Shown: positions 38,119-51,188, numbered from the stretch's first letter. The stretch is 64,000 nucleotides of DNA from Phytophthora sp. 'mugwort' (GCA_033558025.1 JAUCEF010000045.1:1-64000), one strand, 5' to 3'. A program made the numbers and translations. Notes: generated by a model not told the origin, from the sequence alone.

Positions 38119-39294
38119 ATGAGATGGAATAAAAAATCATTATTTGCGATTCTTAATAATCATTTAATAGATTATCCTACACCTATTAATTTAAATTATT
38201 TTTTTGGATTCGGTTCGTTAGCTGGTATTATGTTAGTAATACAAATTTTAACAGGTATTTTTTTAGCAATGCATTATACTCCACATATTGATTTAGCTTT
38301 TAATAGTGTTGAACATATTATGAGAGATGTAAATAATGGTTGGTTAATTAGATATACACATGCAAATGGAGCATCTTTTTTTTTTATTGTTGTATATATT
38401 CATATTTTTCGTGGTTTATATTATGGTTCTTATATCACACCAAGAGAAGCTATATGGTCTTCTGGTGTAATTATTTTTATTTTAATGATGGCTACAGCTT
38501 TTATGGGTTATGTTTTACCTTGGGGACAAATGAGTTTTTGGGGTGCAACTGTTATTACTAATTTATTTTCTGCAATACCCTTAATAGGAAAAGATATTGT
38601 TGATTGGCTTTGGGGCGGATTTGCTGTTGATAATCCAACATTAAATCGTTTTTTTAGTTTACATTTTACATTACCTTTTATAATTGTGGGTGCCGTATTG
38701 ATACATTTAATTTTATTACATGAAGTTGGTTCAAATAATCCTTTAGGTATTACATTAAAAAATGAAAATATACCTTTTTATCCATATTTTTATACTAAAG
38801 ATTTATTTGGATTAATGATCTTATTTTTGATTTTCTTTATTTTTATTTTTTTTTATCCTAATACATTAGGTCATCCCGATAATTATATTGAAGCAAATCC
38901 AATGAAAACACCTTTACATATCGTACCAGAATGGTATTTTTTACCGTTTTATGCAATTTTAAGATCTATTCCTAATAAAATTGGCGGTGTTATAGCTATG
39001 TTTGGTTCATTACTTATTTTATTAACAATACCTTTTACAAATTCATCTGAAATTAGAAGTACAGCTTTTAGACCTATATTTAAAATTTGTTATTGGTTAT
39101 TAGTTATAGCTTTTTTATTATTAGGTTGGGTTGGACAATGTCCAGTTGAATATCCTTATACTGAAATTGGTATTATAAGTATGATTTATTATTTTTTTTT
39201 TTTTATAATAATTATACCATTTTTAGGTAAATTAGAAACTTATTTAGTACGTTATAATATTAATAAAAAATCTTTAATAAATAAAAATAAATAA
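38119..39294 (+). CDS. cob: Cytochrome b (left copy)
   Basis: The central subunit of complex III with two b hemes. It has 391 residues and eight helices. Heme-ligand regions are [20 protein letters not shown] and the later [18 protein letters not shown]. The Qo-site PEWY motif is in [20 protein letters not shown] use the ATG at 38119; the TTG at 38089 is unneeded. Seven nt after its stop the repeat block with truncated nad11 begins. Confidence 0.98.
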   Translation: MRWNKKSLFAILNNHLIDYPTPINLNYFFGFGSLAGIMLVIQILTGIFLAMHYTPHIDLAFNSVEHIMRDVNNGWLIRYTHANGASFFFIVVYIHIFRGLYYGSYITPREAIWSSGVIIFILMMATAFMGYVLPWGQMSFWGATVITNLFSAIPLIGKDIVDWLWGGFAVDNPTLNRFFSLHFTLPFIIVGAVLIHLILLHEVGSNNPLGITLKNENIPFYPYFYTKDLFGLMILFLIFFIFIFFYPNTLGHPDNYIEANPMKTPLHIVPEWYFLPFYAILRSIPNKIGGVIAMFGSLLILLTIPFTNSSEIRSTAFRPIFKICYWLLVIAFLLLGWVGQCPVEYPYTEIGIISMIYYFFFFIIIIPFLGKLETYLVRYNINKKSLINKNK

Positions 39295-39301
39295 TTTAAA
39301 T

Positions 39302-40873
39302 TGTATTCATTGTACACGTTGTGTACGTTTTGCTAATGAAATTTGTGGAATTGACGGTTTAGGTACAACAGGTCGTGGTAATAAAACTGAAATTAATTTT
39401 TATTCTTCAAATATTTTTAAATCCGAATTTTCTGGTAATTTAGTAGATTTATGTCCTGTTGGTGCATTAACTTCTAAACCCTATACTTTTAAAGCACGTT
39501 CTTGGGAATTAAAAAAAAAAGAGGGTATTGCTATTTTAGATAGTATTGGTTCAAATATTAAAATTGATATTTTTAATAATGAAATTATACGTATTTTACC
39601 TAAAACTAATTTTAATATTAATAAAGAATGGATATCAGATAAAACAAGATATTTTTTTGATAGTTTAAAATATCAACGATTAAAATATCCATTATTAAAA
39701 GATAATCAAAACAATTTTCATAGGATTTCTTGGTTAGATGCTCTAAATATTATTAATAAAAAATTGATAATTACAGATAGTTTTAATGCTAAAAGTATTA
39801 TTGGTGATTTAACTGATTTAGAATCTCTTTTTTTATTAAAAAAAAATTTAAATAAATTAGGAATTTCAAATGTAAATTATGAACAATTTTTAAAAAATCG
39901 ACAAATTAAGATAAATTCTGATTTAGCTTCAAATTTTTTATTTAATAATACTTTAAAATCTATTGAAGAATCTGATGTTTGTTTAATAATTGGTAGTGAT
40001 ATTCGTCAAGAAGGTTCTATTTTAAATATTCATTTAATTAATCGTTTAAAAAAAGGAAATTTTAAAATAGCATATATCGGTAATAAAATTAATTTTACTT
40101 ATCCAGTAAAACATTTAGGATTAACTTTTAAAACTTTAATAAATATTATTTTAGGAAAACATGTATTTTGTAAACAATTAAAAAAAGCAAAAAAACCTTT
40201 AATTATTATAGGTAGTAATATTTTAAATCAAAAAAATGGTTTTTTTTTATTATCAAAATTAAAAAATTTATCATTTATTAACCATAATATTAATTTCTTT
40301 AATTTTCAAACTTCTTTAATTAATTTTTTTGAAATTACTTTTCCAAAATCATTAAATATGTTAAATAATTCAAAATTATATTATTTATTTAATACAAATT
40401 TACAAAATAAATTAAAAATAACTAAAAATAGTTTTGTTATTTATCAAGGACATCATTTTACTAAAGATGCTCAAAATTCAAATCTAATTTTACCTGGATT
40501 AACTTTTTTAGAAAAAAATGGAATGTATATTAATTTAGAAGGTTTTATTCAAAAAAATGAACAAATTTTAAATGTAAATATAGAACAACGTAAAGATTCT
40601 ATAATTTATAGAAATCTTTATAAATTTTTATTAAATAAAAATCAATCTAAATCAGAAGCTTTTTTAAAAATTAAAGATATTTTACCTTATTTATTAAAAA
40701 AAAAAATAAAAATTATTTATAATTTTAGTTTTAATAAAAAATTTTTAAAAATTAATATTAATTTTTTAGATTCATTAATTAAAAATAATTATTATACAAA
40801 TATATTAGAACAATATTCAAAAATATTGATTAATTCTAATAAAATTTTCAAAAATCAATCAAAATTATTATGA
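39302..40873 (+). pseudogene. nad11: nad11 fragment, 5'-truncated (middle copy)
   Basis: Begins at codon 146 (the Cys of CIHCTRC) and runs to the normal TGA stop at 40873. The missing part carries all [2Fe-2S] ligands and the first [4Fe-4S] ligands, so the fragment cannot replace the full gene. There is no upstream ATG in frame near the break. It is a by-product of the repeat boundary and is probably not translated in full. Confidence 0.92.
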
Positions 40874-41850
40874 TATACACAATTTTAAAATTTTTAATTT
40901 TCATATTACCTTTATTAATTGCTGTGGCTTATTTTACTTTAGTTGAACGTAAAATATTAGCTTCTATTCAAAGAAGAAGAGGACCTAATGTTGTAGGTAC
41001 TTTTGGATTATTACAACCATTAGCTGATGGTCTTAAATTATTCGTAAAAGAAACAATTTTACCAAGTAATGCTGATGTAATTTTATTTATATTTGCACCT
41101 ATTTTAGCTTTTTTTTTAAGTCTATTAAGTTGGACAATAATACCTTTAGGTTTTGGTATGTTTTTTACTGAATTAAATATTGGTATTTTATATTTAATAG
41201 CAATTTCATCTTTAGGTGTATACGGTGTTATTATAGGTGGTTGGTCAAGTAATTCTAAATATTCGTTTTTAGGGGCTTTAAGATCAACAGCACAAATGAT
41301 TTCATATGAATTAACTATTGGGTTTTCAATTCTTTCAGTAATTGTTTGTGCAAAATCTTTAAATTTAATTTCTATTATTTGGGCACAAAAAACGGTATGG
41401 TATTGTTTTCCTCTTTTTCCTATTTTTATAATTTTTTTTATATCTTGTTTAGCAGAAACAAATCGACATCCCTTTGATTTACCTGAAGCTGAAGCTGAAT
41501 TAGTTTCAGGTTATAATGTAGAATATTCTGCAATGGGTTTTGCATTATTTTTTTTAGGTGAATATGCTAATATGTTATTAATGAGTAGTTTAACTACGAT
41601 TTTATTTTTAGGTGGTTGGTTAGCACCTTTCCCTTTTAGTATAAATTGTATTAATTTTTTACCCGGATCTTTTTGGTTTAGTATTAAAATTTGTTTTTTT
41701 GTTGTTTTATTTGTAGTTGCTCGAGCTATTTTACCTCGATATCGTTATGACCAATTAATGCGTTTAGGTTGGAAAGTATTTCTACCTTTTTCATTATCCT
41801 GGTTTTTATATACTGCAAGTATTTTAATAAGTTTTAATTGGTTAATTTAA
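40870..41850 (+). CDS. nad1: NADH dehydrogenase subunit 1 (middle copy)
   Basis: A second full copy of nad1 in the inverted repeat, identical in protein to 366-1346, with the same ATGA overlap with the nad11 end. Here the upstream gene is cob plus the nad11 fragment, so it could be transcribed from the cob side. Confidence 0.97.
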   Translation: MIYTILKFLIFILPLLIAVAYFTLVERKILASIQRRRGPNVVGTFGLLQPLADGLKLFVKETILPSNADVILFIFAPILAFFLSLLSWTIIPLGFGMFFTELNIGILYLIAISSLGVYGVIIGGWSSNSKYSFLGALRSTAQMISYELTIGFSILSVIVCAKSLNLISIIWAQKTVWYCFPLFPIFIIFFISCLAETNRHPFDLPEAEAELVSGYNVEYSAMGFALFFLGEYANMLLMSSLTTILFLGGWLAPFPFSINCINFLPGSFWFSIKICFFVVLFVVARAILPRYRYDQLMRLGWKVFLPFSLSWFLYTASILISFNWLI

Positions 41851-41852
41851 TT

Positions 41853-42155
41853 ATGAATATTTTAAATCATTTTATTTTTACTTTTTTTTTATTCTGTCTT
41901 GGATTATTTGGTATAATTTTAAATAGACAGAATATTATTATTATTTTAATGTCTATTGAATTATTATTATTATCAATTAATTTAAATTTTATTTATTTTG
42001 CAGTTTTAATTGATGATATAATAGGACAAGTTTTTTCTTTATTAATTTTAACAGTAGCTGCAGCAGAATCAGCTATTGGATTAGCTATTATGATTATTTT
42101 CTTTAAATTATATGGAGATATTTCAATTTATAAAATAAATTTATTATCATTATAA
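41853..42155 (+). CDS. nad4L: NADH dehydrogenase subunit 4L (middle copy)
   Basis: 100 residues, ending LLSL-TAA. The last codons read through the palindrome core CATT into the right arm, so the stop lies 6 nt beyond the axis. The head-to-head neighbour at 42150-42446 ends two residues earlier, because the core is not symmetric. Confidence 0.94.
   Translation: MNILNHFIFTFFLFCLGLFGIILNRQNIIIILMSIELLLLSINLNFIYFAVLIDDIIGQVFSLLILTVAAAESAIGLAIMIIFFKLYGDISIYKINLLSL
42148..42151. repeat. Axis of the great palindrome
   Basis: The arms are complementary from 42147/42152 outward to the window end. Only C42148 and T42151 fail to pair. There is no spacer, so the junction is head-to-head. The two nad4L copies overlap here by their 3' ends. 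Confidence 0.95.
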
Positions 42156-42446
42156 TAAATTTATTTTATAAATTGAAATATCTCCATATAATTTAAAGAA
42201 AATAATCATAATAGCTAATCCAATAGCTGATTCTGCTGCAGCTACTGTTAAAATTAATAAAGAAAAAACTTGTCCTATTATATCATCAATTAAAACTGCA
42301 AAATAAATAAAATTTAAATTAATTGATAATAATAATAATTCAATAGACATTAAAATAATAATAATATTCTGTCTATTTAAAATTATACCAAATAATCCAA
42401 GACAGAATAAAAAAAAAGTAAAAATAAAATGATTTAAAATATTCAT
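42150..42446 (-). CDS. nad4L: NADH dehydrogenase subunit 4L (right copy)
   Basis: 98 residues, two fewer than the other copies, because across the axis the frame meets TAA earlier (ends KINLL). The start is the ATG at 42446. Otherwise identical. Confidence 0.93.
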   Translation of the reverse strand: MNILNHFIFTFFLFCLGLFGIILNRQNIIIILMSIELLLLSINLNFIYFAVLIDDIIGQVFSLLILTVAAAESAIGLAIMIIFFKLYGDISIYKINLL

Positions 42447-42448
42447 AA

Positions 42449-43429
42449 TTAAATTAACCAATTAAAACTTATTAAAATACTTGCAGTATATAAAAACCAG
42501 GATAATGAAAAAGGTAGAAATACTTTCCAACCTAAACGCATTAATTGGTCATAACGATATCGAGGTAAAATAGCTCGAGCAACTACAAATAAAACAACAA
42601 AAAAACAAATTTTAATACTAAACCAAAAAGATCCGGGTAAAAAATTAATACAATTTATACTAAAAGGGAAAGGTGCTAACCAACCACCTAAAAATAAAAT
42701 CGTAGTTAAACTACTCATTAATAACATATTAGCATATTCACCTAAAAAAAATAATGCAAAACCCATTGCAGAATATTCTACATTATAACCTGAAACTAAT
42801 TCAGCTTCAGCTTCAGGTAAATCAAAGGGATGTCGATTTGTTTCTGCTAAACAAGATATAAAAAAAATTATAAAAATAGGAAAAAGAGGAAAACAATACC
42901 ATACCGTTTTTTGTGCCCAAATAATAGAAATTAAATTTAAAGATTTTGCACAAACAATTACTGAAAGAATTGAAAACCCAATAGTTAATTCATATGAAAT
43001 CATTTGTGCTGTTGATCTTAAAGCCCCTAAAAACGAATATTTAGAATTACTTGACCAACCACCTATAATAACACCGTATACACCTAAAGATGAAATTGCT
43101 ATTAAATATAAAATACCAATATTTAATTCAGTAAAAAACATACCAAAACCTAAAGGTATTATTGTCCAACTTAATAGACTTAAAAAAAAAGCTAAAATAG
43201 GTGCAAATATAAATAAAATTACATCAGCATTACTTGGTAAAATTGTTTCTTTTACGAATAATTTAAGACCATCAGCTAATGGTTGTAATAATCCAAAAGT
43301 ACCTACAACATTAGGTCCTCTTCTTCTTTGAATAGAAGCTAATATTTTACGTTCAACTAAAGTAAAATAAGCCACAGCAATTAATAAAGGTAATATGAAA
43401 ATTAAAAATTTTAAAATTGTGTATATCAT
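42449..43429 (-). CDS. nad1: NADH dehydrogenase subunit 1 (right copy)
   Basis: A third copy of nad1, same 326-residue protein; its ATG overlaps the TGA of the nad11 fragment. Confidence 0.97.
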   Translation of the reverse strand: MIYTILKFLIFILPLLIAVAYFTLVERKILASIQRRRGPNVVGTFGLLQPLADGLKLFVKETILPSNADVILFIFAPILAFFLSLLSWTIIPLGFGMFFTELNIGILYLIAISSLGVYGVIIGGWSSNSKYSFLGALRSTAQMISYELTIGFSILSVIVCAKSLNLISIIWAQKTVWYCFPLFPIFIIFFISCLAETNRHPFDLPEAEAELVSGYNVEYSAMGFALFFLGEYANMLLMSSLTTILFLGGWLAPFPFSINCINFLPGSFWFSIKICFFVVLFVVARAILPRYRYDQLMRLGWKVFLPFSLSWFLYTASILISFNWLI

Positions 43430-44997
43430 AATAATTTTGATTGATTTTTGAAAATTTTATTAGAATTAATCAATATTTTTGAATATTGTTCTAATATATT
43501 TGTATAATAATTATTTTTAATTAATGAATCTAAAAAATTAATATTAATTTTTAAAAATTTTTTATTAAAACTAAAATTATAAATAATTTTTATTTTTTTT
43601 TTTAATAAATAAGGTAAAATATCTTTAATTTTTAAAAAAGCTTCTGATTTAGATTGATTTTTATTTAATAAAAATTTATAAAGATTTCTATAAATTATAG
43701 AATCTTTACGTTGTTCTATATTTACATTTAAAATTTGTTCATTTTTTTGAATAAAACCTTCTAAATTAATATACATTCCATTTTTTTCTAAAAAAGTTAA
43801 TCCAGGTAAAATTAGATTTGAATTTTGAGCATCTTTAGTAAAATGATGTCCTTGATAAATAACAAAACTATTTTTAGTTATTTTTAATTTATTTTGTAAA
43901 TTTGTATTAAATAAATAATATAATTTTGAATTATTTAACATATTTAATGATTTTGGAAAAGTAATTTCAAAAAAATTAATTAAAGAAGTTTGAAAATTAA
44001 AGAAATTAATATTATGGTTAATAAATGATAAATTTTTTAATTTTGATAATAAAAAAAAACCATTTTTTTGATTTAAAATATTACTACCTATAATAATTAA
44101 AGGTTTTTTTGCTTTTTTTAATTGTTTACAAAATACATGTTTTCCTAAAATAATATTTATTAAAGTTTTAAAAGTTAATCCTAAATGTTTTACTGGATAA
44201 GTAAAATTAATTTTATTACCGATATATGCTATTTTAAAATTTCCTTTTTTTAAACGATTAATTAAATGAATATTTAAAATAGAACCTTCTTGACGAATAT
44301 CACTACCAATTATTAAACAAACATCAGATTCTTCAATAGATTTTAAAGTATTATTAAATAAAAAATTTGAAGCTAAATCAGAATTTATCTTAATTTGTCG
44401 ATTTTTTAAAAATTGTTCATAATTTACATTTGAAATTCCTAATTTATTTAAATTTTTTTTTAATAAAAAAAGAGATTCTAAATCAGTTAAATCACCAATA
44501 ATACTTTTAGCATTAAAACTATCTGTAATTATCAATTTTTTATTAATAATATTTAGAGCATCTAACCAAGAAATCCTATGAAAATTGTTTTGATTATCTT
44601 TTAATAATGGATATTTTAATCGTTGATATTTTAAACTATCAAAAAAATATCTTGTTTTATCTGATATCCATTCTTTATTAATATTAAAATTAGTTTTAGG
44701 TAAAATACGTATAATTTCATTATTAAAAATATCAATTTTAATATTTGAACCAATACTATCTAAAATAGCAATACCCTCTTTTTTTTTTAATTCCCAAGAA
44801 CGTGCTTTAAAAGTATAGGGTTTAGAAGTTAATGCACCAACAGGACATAAATCTACTAAATTACCAGAAAATTCGGATTTAAAAATATTTGAAGAATAAA
44901 AATTAATTTCAGTTTTATTACCACGACCTGTTGTACCTAAACCGTCAATTCCACAAATTTCATTAGCAAAACGTACACAACGTGTACAATGAATACA
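43426..44997 (-). pseudogene. nad11: nad11 fragment, 5'-truncated (right copy)
   Basis: The same truncation as at 39302, starting at codon 146. It lies just downstream of the cob copy on the minus strand. Confidence 0.92.
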
Positions 44998-45004
44998 ATT
45001 TAAA

Positions 45005-46180
45005 TTATTTATTTTTATTTATTAAAGATTTTTTATTAATATTATAACGTACTAAATAAGTTTCTAATTTACCTAAAAATGGTATAATTATTATAAAAAA
45101 AAAAAAATAATAAATCATACTTATAATACCAATTTCAGTATAAGGATATTCAACTGGACATTGTCCAACCCAACCTAATAATAAAAAAGCTATAACTAAT
45201 AACCAATAACAAATTTTAAATATAGGTCTAAAAGCTGTACTTCTAATTTCAGATGAATTTGTAAAAGGTATTGTTAATAAAATAAGTAATGAACCAAACA
45301 TAGCTATAACACCGCCAATTTTATTAGGAATAGATCTTAAAATTGCATAAAACGGTAAAAAATACCATTCTGGTACGATATGTAAAGGTGTTTTCATTGG
45401 ATTTGCTTCAATATAATTATCGGGATGACCTAATGTATTAGGATAAAAAAAAATAAAAATAAAGAAAATCAAAAATAAGATCATTAATCCAAATAAATCT
45501 TTAGTATAAAAATATGGATAAAAAGGTATATTTTCATTTTTTAATGTAATACCTAAAGGATTATTTGAACCAACTTCATGTAATAAAATTAAATGTATCA
45601 ATACGGCACCCACAATTATAAAAGGTAATGTAAAATGTAAACTAAAAAAACGATTTAATGTTGGATTATCAACAGCAAATCCGCCCCAAAGCCAATCAAC
45701 AATATCTTTTCCTATTAAGGGTATTGCAGAAAATAAATTAGTAATAACAGTTGCACCCCAAAAACTCATTTGTCCCCAAGGTAAAACATAACCCATAAAA
45801 GCTGTAGCCATCATTAAAATAAAAATAATTACACCAGAAGACCATATAGCTTCTCTTGGTGTGATATAAGAACCATAATATAAACCACGAAAAATATGAA
45901 TATATACAACAATAAAAAAAAAAGATGCTCCATTTGCATGTGTATATCTAATTAACCAACCATTATTTACATCTCTCATAATATGTTCAACACTATTAAA
46001 AGCTAAATCAATATGTGGAGTATAATGCATTGCTAAAAAAATACCTGTTAAAATTTGTATTACTAACATAATACCAGCTAACGAACCGAATCCAAAAAAA
46101 TAATTTAAATTAATAGGTGTAGGATAATCTATTAAATGATTATTAAGAATCGCAAATAATGATTTTTTATTCCATCTCAT
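45005..46180 (-). CDS. cob: Cytochrome b (right copy)
   Basis: The mirror of 38119-39294 with the same 391-residue product; ATG at 46180. Confidence 0.98.
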   Translation of the reverse strand: MRWNKKSLFAILNNHLIDYPTPINLNYFFGFGSLAGIMLVIQILTGIFLAMHYTPHIDLAFNSVEHIMRDVNNGWLIRYTHANGASFFFIVVYIHIFRGLYYGSYITPREAIWSSGVIIFILMMATAFMGYVLPWGQMSFWGATVITNLFSAIPLIGKDIVDWLWGGFAVDNPTLNRFFSLHFTLPFIIVGAVLIHLILLHEVGSNNPLGITLKNENIPFYPYFYTKDLFGLMILFLIFFIFIFFYPNTLGHPDNYIEANPMKTPLHIVPEWYFLPFYAILRSIPNKIGGVIAMFGSLLILLTIPFTNSSEIRSTAFRPIFKICYWLLVIAFLLLGWVGQCPVEYPYTEIGIISMIYYFFFFIIIIPFLGKLETYLVRYNINKKSLINKNK

Positions 46181-46227
46181 AATATGAAATGAAAAATTAC
46201 CTAAAAGCAAAAATAATTAATAAAATA

Positions 46228-46794
46228 TTACATATTTATTTTATTATTCCAAGGATTATTAAATTCAAATAATCGGTATTGTTGTGATAAATTAATGGGT
46301 TCATAAACAACACGTTTTTTTAATTCATTATAAAAAATTTCTAAAAAACCACTTAAAGGGAAATCTTTACGTAAAGGATGTCCTTCAAAACCATAATCTG
46401 TTAAAATCCGTCTTAAATCGGGATGGTATAAAAAAAAAATACCAAACATATCCCAAACTTCTCTTTCACACCAATTGGCTGATTGATATATTTTTATAAT
46501 TGAATCTACCGGTTGTAATTCATTAATTATTATTTTAATTTTTAAACGACTATTAAAACGAATACTTAATAAATTATAAATTATTTCAAAACGTTTTTTT
46601 TTATTAATATAATCTATAACACAAATTTCTGATAATACTTTAAATTGAGTATTTGTATGATTTTTTAAAAAAAATAAAATAGGAATTAAATTTTTTGTAG
46701 AAATATTTATACATAATTCATTTTTATATAAAGTATAATTTATTATTGGTAAAATCTGTAATAAATATTGACTAAATTTTTTTAATACTTTCAT
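46228..46794 (-). CDS. nad9: NADH dehydrogenase subunit 9 (right copy)
   Basis: The mirror of 37505-38071; identical 188-residue protein with the WCEREVWDMFGI signature. Confidence 0.97.
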   Translation of the reverse strand: MKVLKKFSQYLLQILPIINYTLYKNELCINISTKNLIPILFFLKNHTNTQFKVLSEICVIDYINKKKRFEIIYNLLSIRFNSRLKIKIIINELQPVDSIIKIYQSANWCEREVWDMFGIFFLYHPDLRRILTDYGFEGHPLRKDFPLSGFLEIFYNELKKRVVYEPINLSQQYRLFEFNNPWNNKINM

Positions 46795-46957
46795 AAATAA
46801 AAAATAATTATAAATATTTATAATTATAAATATTTATATATTAAAAAAATAAATAATTTTTTTTCTAAAATAAATACTATAACCAGTATTAGTATATATA
46901 TAACATAAAATACGATAAAAATTAATTTTTATCATATTTTTCAGGATTTAATTTTAA

Positions 46958-47209
<252 letters not shown>

Positions 47210-47221
47210 TTATTTAAAATA

Positions 47222-47233
47222 TCTTAAAGAATA
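47222..47233 (-). promoter_or_regulatory. TATTCTTTAAGA motif, mirror atp9 leader
   Basis: The mirrored copy of the motif at 37066-37077. Confidence 0.5.
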
Positions 47234-47423
47234 AACTTTTTTAGAATATTTAATTATATAAAAAATTTTAAATTATATATAATATTATTATATACTTTAA
47301 CTAATTTTAAATTAAAATATAATTTTATTAAAAAAAATTATATTAAAATTAATATAGTTAAAATAATTTTATAAAAATTTTTTTAATTTAATAACAATAA
47401 ATTTTTTTATATTTTTAAATAAT

Positions 47424-47777
47424 TTACCATTCTAAAGCATCACTACACCAAATATAAATAAAACCTATAACTAATTCAACTAAAAATTCAATCATAGTCC
47501 AAAATCCCCATGAAAAATTTGAACTTAAAGTTAAAACCCAAGGAAAAATAAAAACAGCTTCTAAATCAAAAATAATAAAAAGGATAGCTACTAAATAAAA
47601 TTTTACATCAAAAATTTTTCTAGCATCATCATAAGGATTAAATCCACATTCATAGGCTGTTAACTTTTCTAAATCATCTTTTTGTTTAATTAAACTAAAA
47701 GATAAAATGAAAATTAAAATTGATAAAAATAAACTTAATATTAAGAATATAAAAATATTTGAATAATTTAATAACAT
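47424..47777 (-). CDS. nad3: NADH dehydrogenase subunit 3 (right copy)
   Basis: The mirror of 36522-36875; ATG at 47777, 117 residues. Confidence 0.97.
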   Translation of the reverse strand: MLLNYSNIFIFLILSLFLSILIFILSFSLIKQKDDLEKLTAYECGFNPYDDARKIFDVKFYLVAILFIIFDLEAVFIFPWVLTLSSNFSWGFWTMIEFLVELVIGFIYIWCSDALEW

Positions 47778-47811
47778 ATTTATAAATTTTTTTAAATATA
47801 ATAAATTTAAA

Positions 47812-47885
47812 CGGAAAAAACGGGACTTGAACCCGCGACTTATAGCGTGACAAGCTACCACTCTAACCAACTGAGCTATTTTTCC
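47812..47885 (-). tRNA. trnD(guc): tRNA-Asp (GUC), right copy
   Basis: The mirror of 36414-36487; loop TTGTCAC. Confidence 0.93.
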
Positions 47886-47921
47886 AATATAAAATATTAT
47901 ATCTTATTTTTGTATATTTTA

Positions 47922-48641
47922 TTAATGTAAATTTAAAGCATCATTTATATACATACACGTTAAAATCGTAAACACATATGCCTGAATTAAAGCTACAGCA
48001 ATTTCTAAACCAACCAATAATACAATAATTATTAATGGAATAAAATGTGCCATAAAAATAAAACTATTTACATTTAACATAGCCCAAGCAAAACCTGCAA
48101 TTACTTTTAATAAAGTATGTCCAGCCATCATATTTGCAAATAATCGTACAGGTAAACTAATTACACGAAAAATGTATGAAACTAATTCAATAGGTACTAA
48201 GATGGGAACTAATGCTATACTTGCACCACTAGGTAATAATAAATTTAAAAAATTAAATTTATGTTTTTTAATTCCAATTAAATTAAAACCTAAATAAATT
48301 GTTAATGCTAAAGTAAACGTAATAATTAAATGACTTGTTATAGTAAAACTGTATGGAATCATTCCTATTAAATTACATAATAAAATAAAAAAAAAAACAA
48401 CAAAAATTAATGAAACAAAATATTTACCAGCTTTTCCTATACTAGAATAAGTTAATTCAATTGTAATATTAAAAATCATTTCAAAAATTTGTTGAAAACG
48501 TGTTGGAATAAATTTAGTTTTTATACATGTAAATATATATAAATAAACTAAACCTATTACTAAAATTAAAGAAGCATTAGTAAATACAAAAGGTATTTGA
48601 AAAATAGGTAAAATTTCAAATTGTTCTAAAGGACTAACCAT
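47922..48641 (-). CDS. atp6: ATP synthase subunit a (right copy)
   Basis: The mirror of 35658-36377; identical 239-residue protein. Confidence 0.98.
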   Translation of the reverse strand: MVSPLEQFEILPIFQIPFVFTNASLILVIGLVYLYIFTCIKTKFIPTRFQQIFEMIFNITIELTYSSIGKAGKYFVSLIFVVFFFILLCNLIGMIPYSFTITSHLIITFTLALTIYLGFNLIGIKKHKFNFLNLLLPSGASIALVPILVPIELVSYIFRVISLPVRLFANMMAGHTLLKVIAGFAWAMLNVNSFIFMAHFIPLIIIVLLVGLEIAVALIQAYVFTILTCMYINDALNLH

Positions 48642-48665
48642 AAAAATTATTAATTTTTTAATAAA

Positions 48666-49580
48666 TTAATTACCTCCCCACCAGTAAACTGCTACAAATA
48701 AAAATAACCAAACAACATCTACAAAATGCCAATACCAAGCTGCAGCTTCAAAACCGAAATGATGTTGTTTTGTAAAATGATGATTAATTAATCTAATAGT
48801 ACTTACTATAATAAAAATAGTACCTACAATAACGTGAATACCATGAAAACCTGTTAATAAAAAAAAAGTTGTACCATAAATACTATCAGAAATTGAAAAA
48901 GTACTTTCAATATATTCATAGGCTTGAATTAAAGTAAAAAAAAAAGCTAATAAAATTGTAATAATTAAACTTAAAATAGCATTTTTTCTATCACCAAAAA
49001 CTATTGAATGGTGTGCCCAAGTAATAGTTGCCCCAGATGATAATAATATTACAGTATTTAATAAAGGAATACCCCAAGCATTAACAGTTTCAATACCTAA
49101 TGGTGGCCATAAAGATCCAATTTCAGGTGTTGGTGCTAAAGCTGAATGAAAAAAAGCCCAAAAAAAACTAACAAAAAATAGTAATTCACTAAAAATAAAT
49201 AAAAGCATACCATTTCTTAAACCTAATTGTACTTGTTTAGTATGTTGACCTTCATATACAGCTTCTCTAACTATATCACGAAACCAAGTATACATTGTTA
49301 AAATAATCATTAAAAATCCTGTTAAAATTAAGAAATTACTGCCAATATAACCATGAAAATACATAGCACCACCAAAAGTTAAAAAAAAAAGTCCAAAAGA
49401 AATTATAAAAGGCCAAGGACTTGGATCTACTAAATGATAAGGATGTTTTTGTGTATTTTGTATATTATTACTAATTTCTTTTAAAATTTTTAAATCATTT
49501 TGAAATTTATCGATATTAGAATCATTTGTTGTAGTTTCTATTTGTAAATTTTTTTTATTAATATAATAATAATTTTTCAT
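48666..49580 (-). CDS. cox3: Cytochrome c oxidase subunit 3 (right copy)
   Basis: The mirror of 34719-35633, including the ~45-residue N-terminal extension. Confidence 0.97.
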   Translation of the reverse strand: MKNYYYINKKNLQIETTTNDSNIDKFQNDLKILKEISNNIQNTQKHPYHLVDPSPWPFIISFGLFFLTFGGAMYFHGYIGSNFLILTGFLMIILTMYTWFRDIVREAVYEGQHTKQVQLGLRNGMLLFIFSELLFFVSFFWAFFHSALAPTPEIGSLWPPLGIETVNAWGIPLLNTVILLSSGATITWAHHSIVFGDRKNAILSLIITILLAFFFTLIQAYEYIESTFSISDSIYGTTFFLLTGFHGIHVIVGTIFIIVSTIRLINHHFTKQHHFGFEAAAWYWHFVDVVWLFLFVAVYWWGGN

Positions 49581-49640
49581 AAGAATTTTATAATTTGTAA
49601 TAATTAATTATTTAATGATAAATAATGTATTTTAAAAAAA

Positions 49641-50072
49641 TTAATCAAAAATAAGATTAAATTTTAATTTTTTTATATTTTTATAATATTGTTTTTTTGT
49701 ATTGATTGTTTTACTTTTATTTTTTGAAGTTTGAATAATTTCGTTTGTTATGTTTTTTAAATTTGCATTTAAAAGTAACCACGATATCGATTTTTTAATT
49801 TGTTTATCTTCATTTAAAAGCATTAAAAAATATCTATCTTTTTTTTTTTTTTTTTTATTTCGTTTTTTATTTGGAATACTTATTGCTTTTAATTTCGGTA
49901 ATAAATTTTCAATTGATTTAAATAAAATAAAATTCGGTTTTTGTTTTGTAATTTTTTTTAAAGTAATTAAAATATTTATAAATATGTTTTCAGAACAAGT
50001 TTTTTTTCCTTTTTTTAATAACATATTTATAAATAATTTTTTTATTTTATACTCTTCGTATTTTAGTTCCAT
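49641..50072 (-). CDS. rps7: Ribosomal protein S7 (right copy)
   Basis: The mirror of 34227-34658; overlaps rps12 by 26 nt. Confidence 0.87.
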   Translation of the reverse strand: MELKYEEYKIKKLFINMLLKKGKKTCSENIFINILITLKKITKQKPNFILFKSIENLLPKLKAISIPNKKRNKKKKKKDRYFLMLLNEDKQIKKSISWLLLNANLKNITNEIIQTSKNKSKTINTKKQYYKNIKKLKFNLIFD

Positions 50073-50427
50073 ATTTTGATCTTGATGTTTTTCGAGAATA
50101 AATCCCTAATAAATCATATTTACCACGAATTACATGATATTTTACTCCAGGTAAATCTTTTACACGACCTCCTCTAACTAATACTATTGAATGTTCTTGT
50201 AAAGTATGACCAATACCTGGAATATAAGTAATTATTGTATACCTACTAGATAGGTGTACTTTTGCTACTTTACGCATAGCAGAATTTGGTTTTTTAGGTG
50301 TTGTATTATAAACTTTTAAACAAATACCTTTACGTTGAGGACATTGTTTTAAAGCTGGACTTTTATTTCTTTTTTTTTTTTCTAAACGTTTTTGTTTTTT
50401 TAAAAATAATTGATTAATTGTTGACAT
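50047..50427 (-). CDS. rps12: Ribosomal protein S12 (right copy)
   Basis: The mirror of 33872-34252; ATG at 50427, 126 residues. Confidence 0.97.
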   Translation of the reverse strand: MSTINQLFLKKQKRLEKKKRNKSPALKQCPQRKGICLKVYNTTPKKPNSAMRKVAKVHLSSRYTIITYIPGIGHTLQEHSIVLVRGGRVKDLPGVKYHVIRGKYDLLGIYSRKTSRSKYGTKIRRV

Positions 50428-50444
50428 ATTATTTGTTATTTTAT

Positions 50445-50517
50445 TGAATAATAACGGACTCGAACCGCTAACATTTTCGGTGTAAACGAAATACTCTACC
50501 AATTGAGTTAATTATTC
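50445..50517 (-). tRNA. trnV(uac): tRNA-Val (UAC), right copy
   Basis: The mirror of 33782-33854. Confidence 0.92.
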
Positions 50518-50519
50518 AT

Positions 50520-50593
50520 TGGGCCTAAGTAGATTTGAACTACTGACTTTACACTTATCAGGCGTATACTCTAACCAACTGAGTTATAGGCCC
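50520..50593 (-). tRNA. trnI(gau): tRNA-Ile (GAU), right copy
   Basis: The mirror of 33706-33779. Confidence 0.93.
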
Positions 50594-50595
50594 TT

Positions 50596-50667
50596 TTGAA
50601 GTAAAAGGATTCGAACCTTTGATTTTCCGTACCAAAAACGGAGGCCTTACCACTTGGCTATACTTCA
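50596..50667 (-). tRNA. trnQ(uug): tRNA-Gln (UUG), right copy
   Basis: The mirror of 33632-33703. Confidence 0.93.
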
Positions 50668-50681
50668 AAATAAATAAAATA

Positions 50682-50755
50682 TATGCTTAGAAAGATTTGA
50701 ACTTTCATTTTATAGATCCGCAATCTAACGCTTTATCCATTTAAGCTATAAGCAT
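50682..50755 (-). tRNA. trnR(gcg): tRNA-Arg (GCG), right copy
   Basis: The mirror of 33544-33617. Confidence 0.92.
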
Positions 50756-50765
50756 AAGTTTAATT

Positions 50766-51092
50766 TTAATTTTTTTTTATAATTTTAATATTTATTAATG
50801 AATTTTTAGATAAAAATTTTTTAATTAAAACTAAAAAATTTAATAAATAAAAAATATTTTTAAATTTTATATTAATTTTAGAAGTATAATTTTTATGAAT
50901 AAAATGTTCACGTGATTTTTTATTTACATGGGGAGATCTTAATAATGTAAAAATTTTTTTTTTTTGTTTTGTTTGAAATACACCGGGTATTTGAATATTT
51001 TTGAATTTATTAATTTTTTTTAATTTTAATAAATTTTGTTTGAGTTGATTTATTTTTTGAAATGATTTAAAAGTTATTCTTAAAAGATACAT
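50766..51092 (-). CDS. rps10: Ribosomal protein S10 (right copy)
   Basis: The mirror of 33207-33533; identical 108-residue protein. Confidence 0.95.
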   Translation of the reverse strand: MYLLRITFKSFQKINQLKQNLLKLKKINKFKNIQIPGVFQTKQKKKIFTLLRSPHVNKKSREHFIHKNYTSKINIKFKNIFYLLNFLVLIKKFLSKNSLINIKIIKKN

Positions 51093-51108
51093 ATTTTAAT
51101 AATAAAAT

Positions 51109-51182
51109 TGTCTGGAGGTGGATTTGAACCACCGACACAAAGATTTTCAGTCTTTTACTCTAACCAACTGAGCTATCCAAAC
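51109..51182 (-). tRNA. trnF(gaa): tRNA-Phe (GAA), right copy
   Basis: The mirror of 33117-33190. Confidence 0.93.
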
Positions 51183-51188
51183 TAAATA

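Larger units (their letters stand above)
39302..42149 (+). repeat. Terminal-type inverted repeat, middle copy (2848 bp)
   Basis: Reverse complement of 67-2914 and of 42150-44997. It starts at codon 146 of nad11 and ends at the palindrome axis. In a linear model this is the right end of the ~42.15-kb unit. Confidence 0.85.
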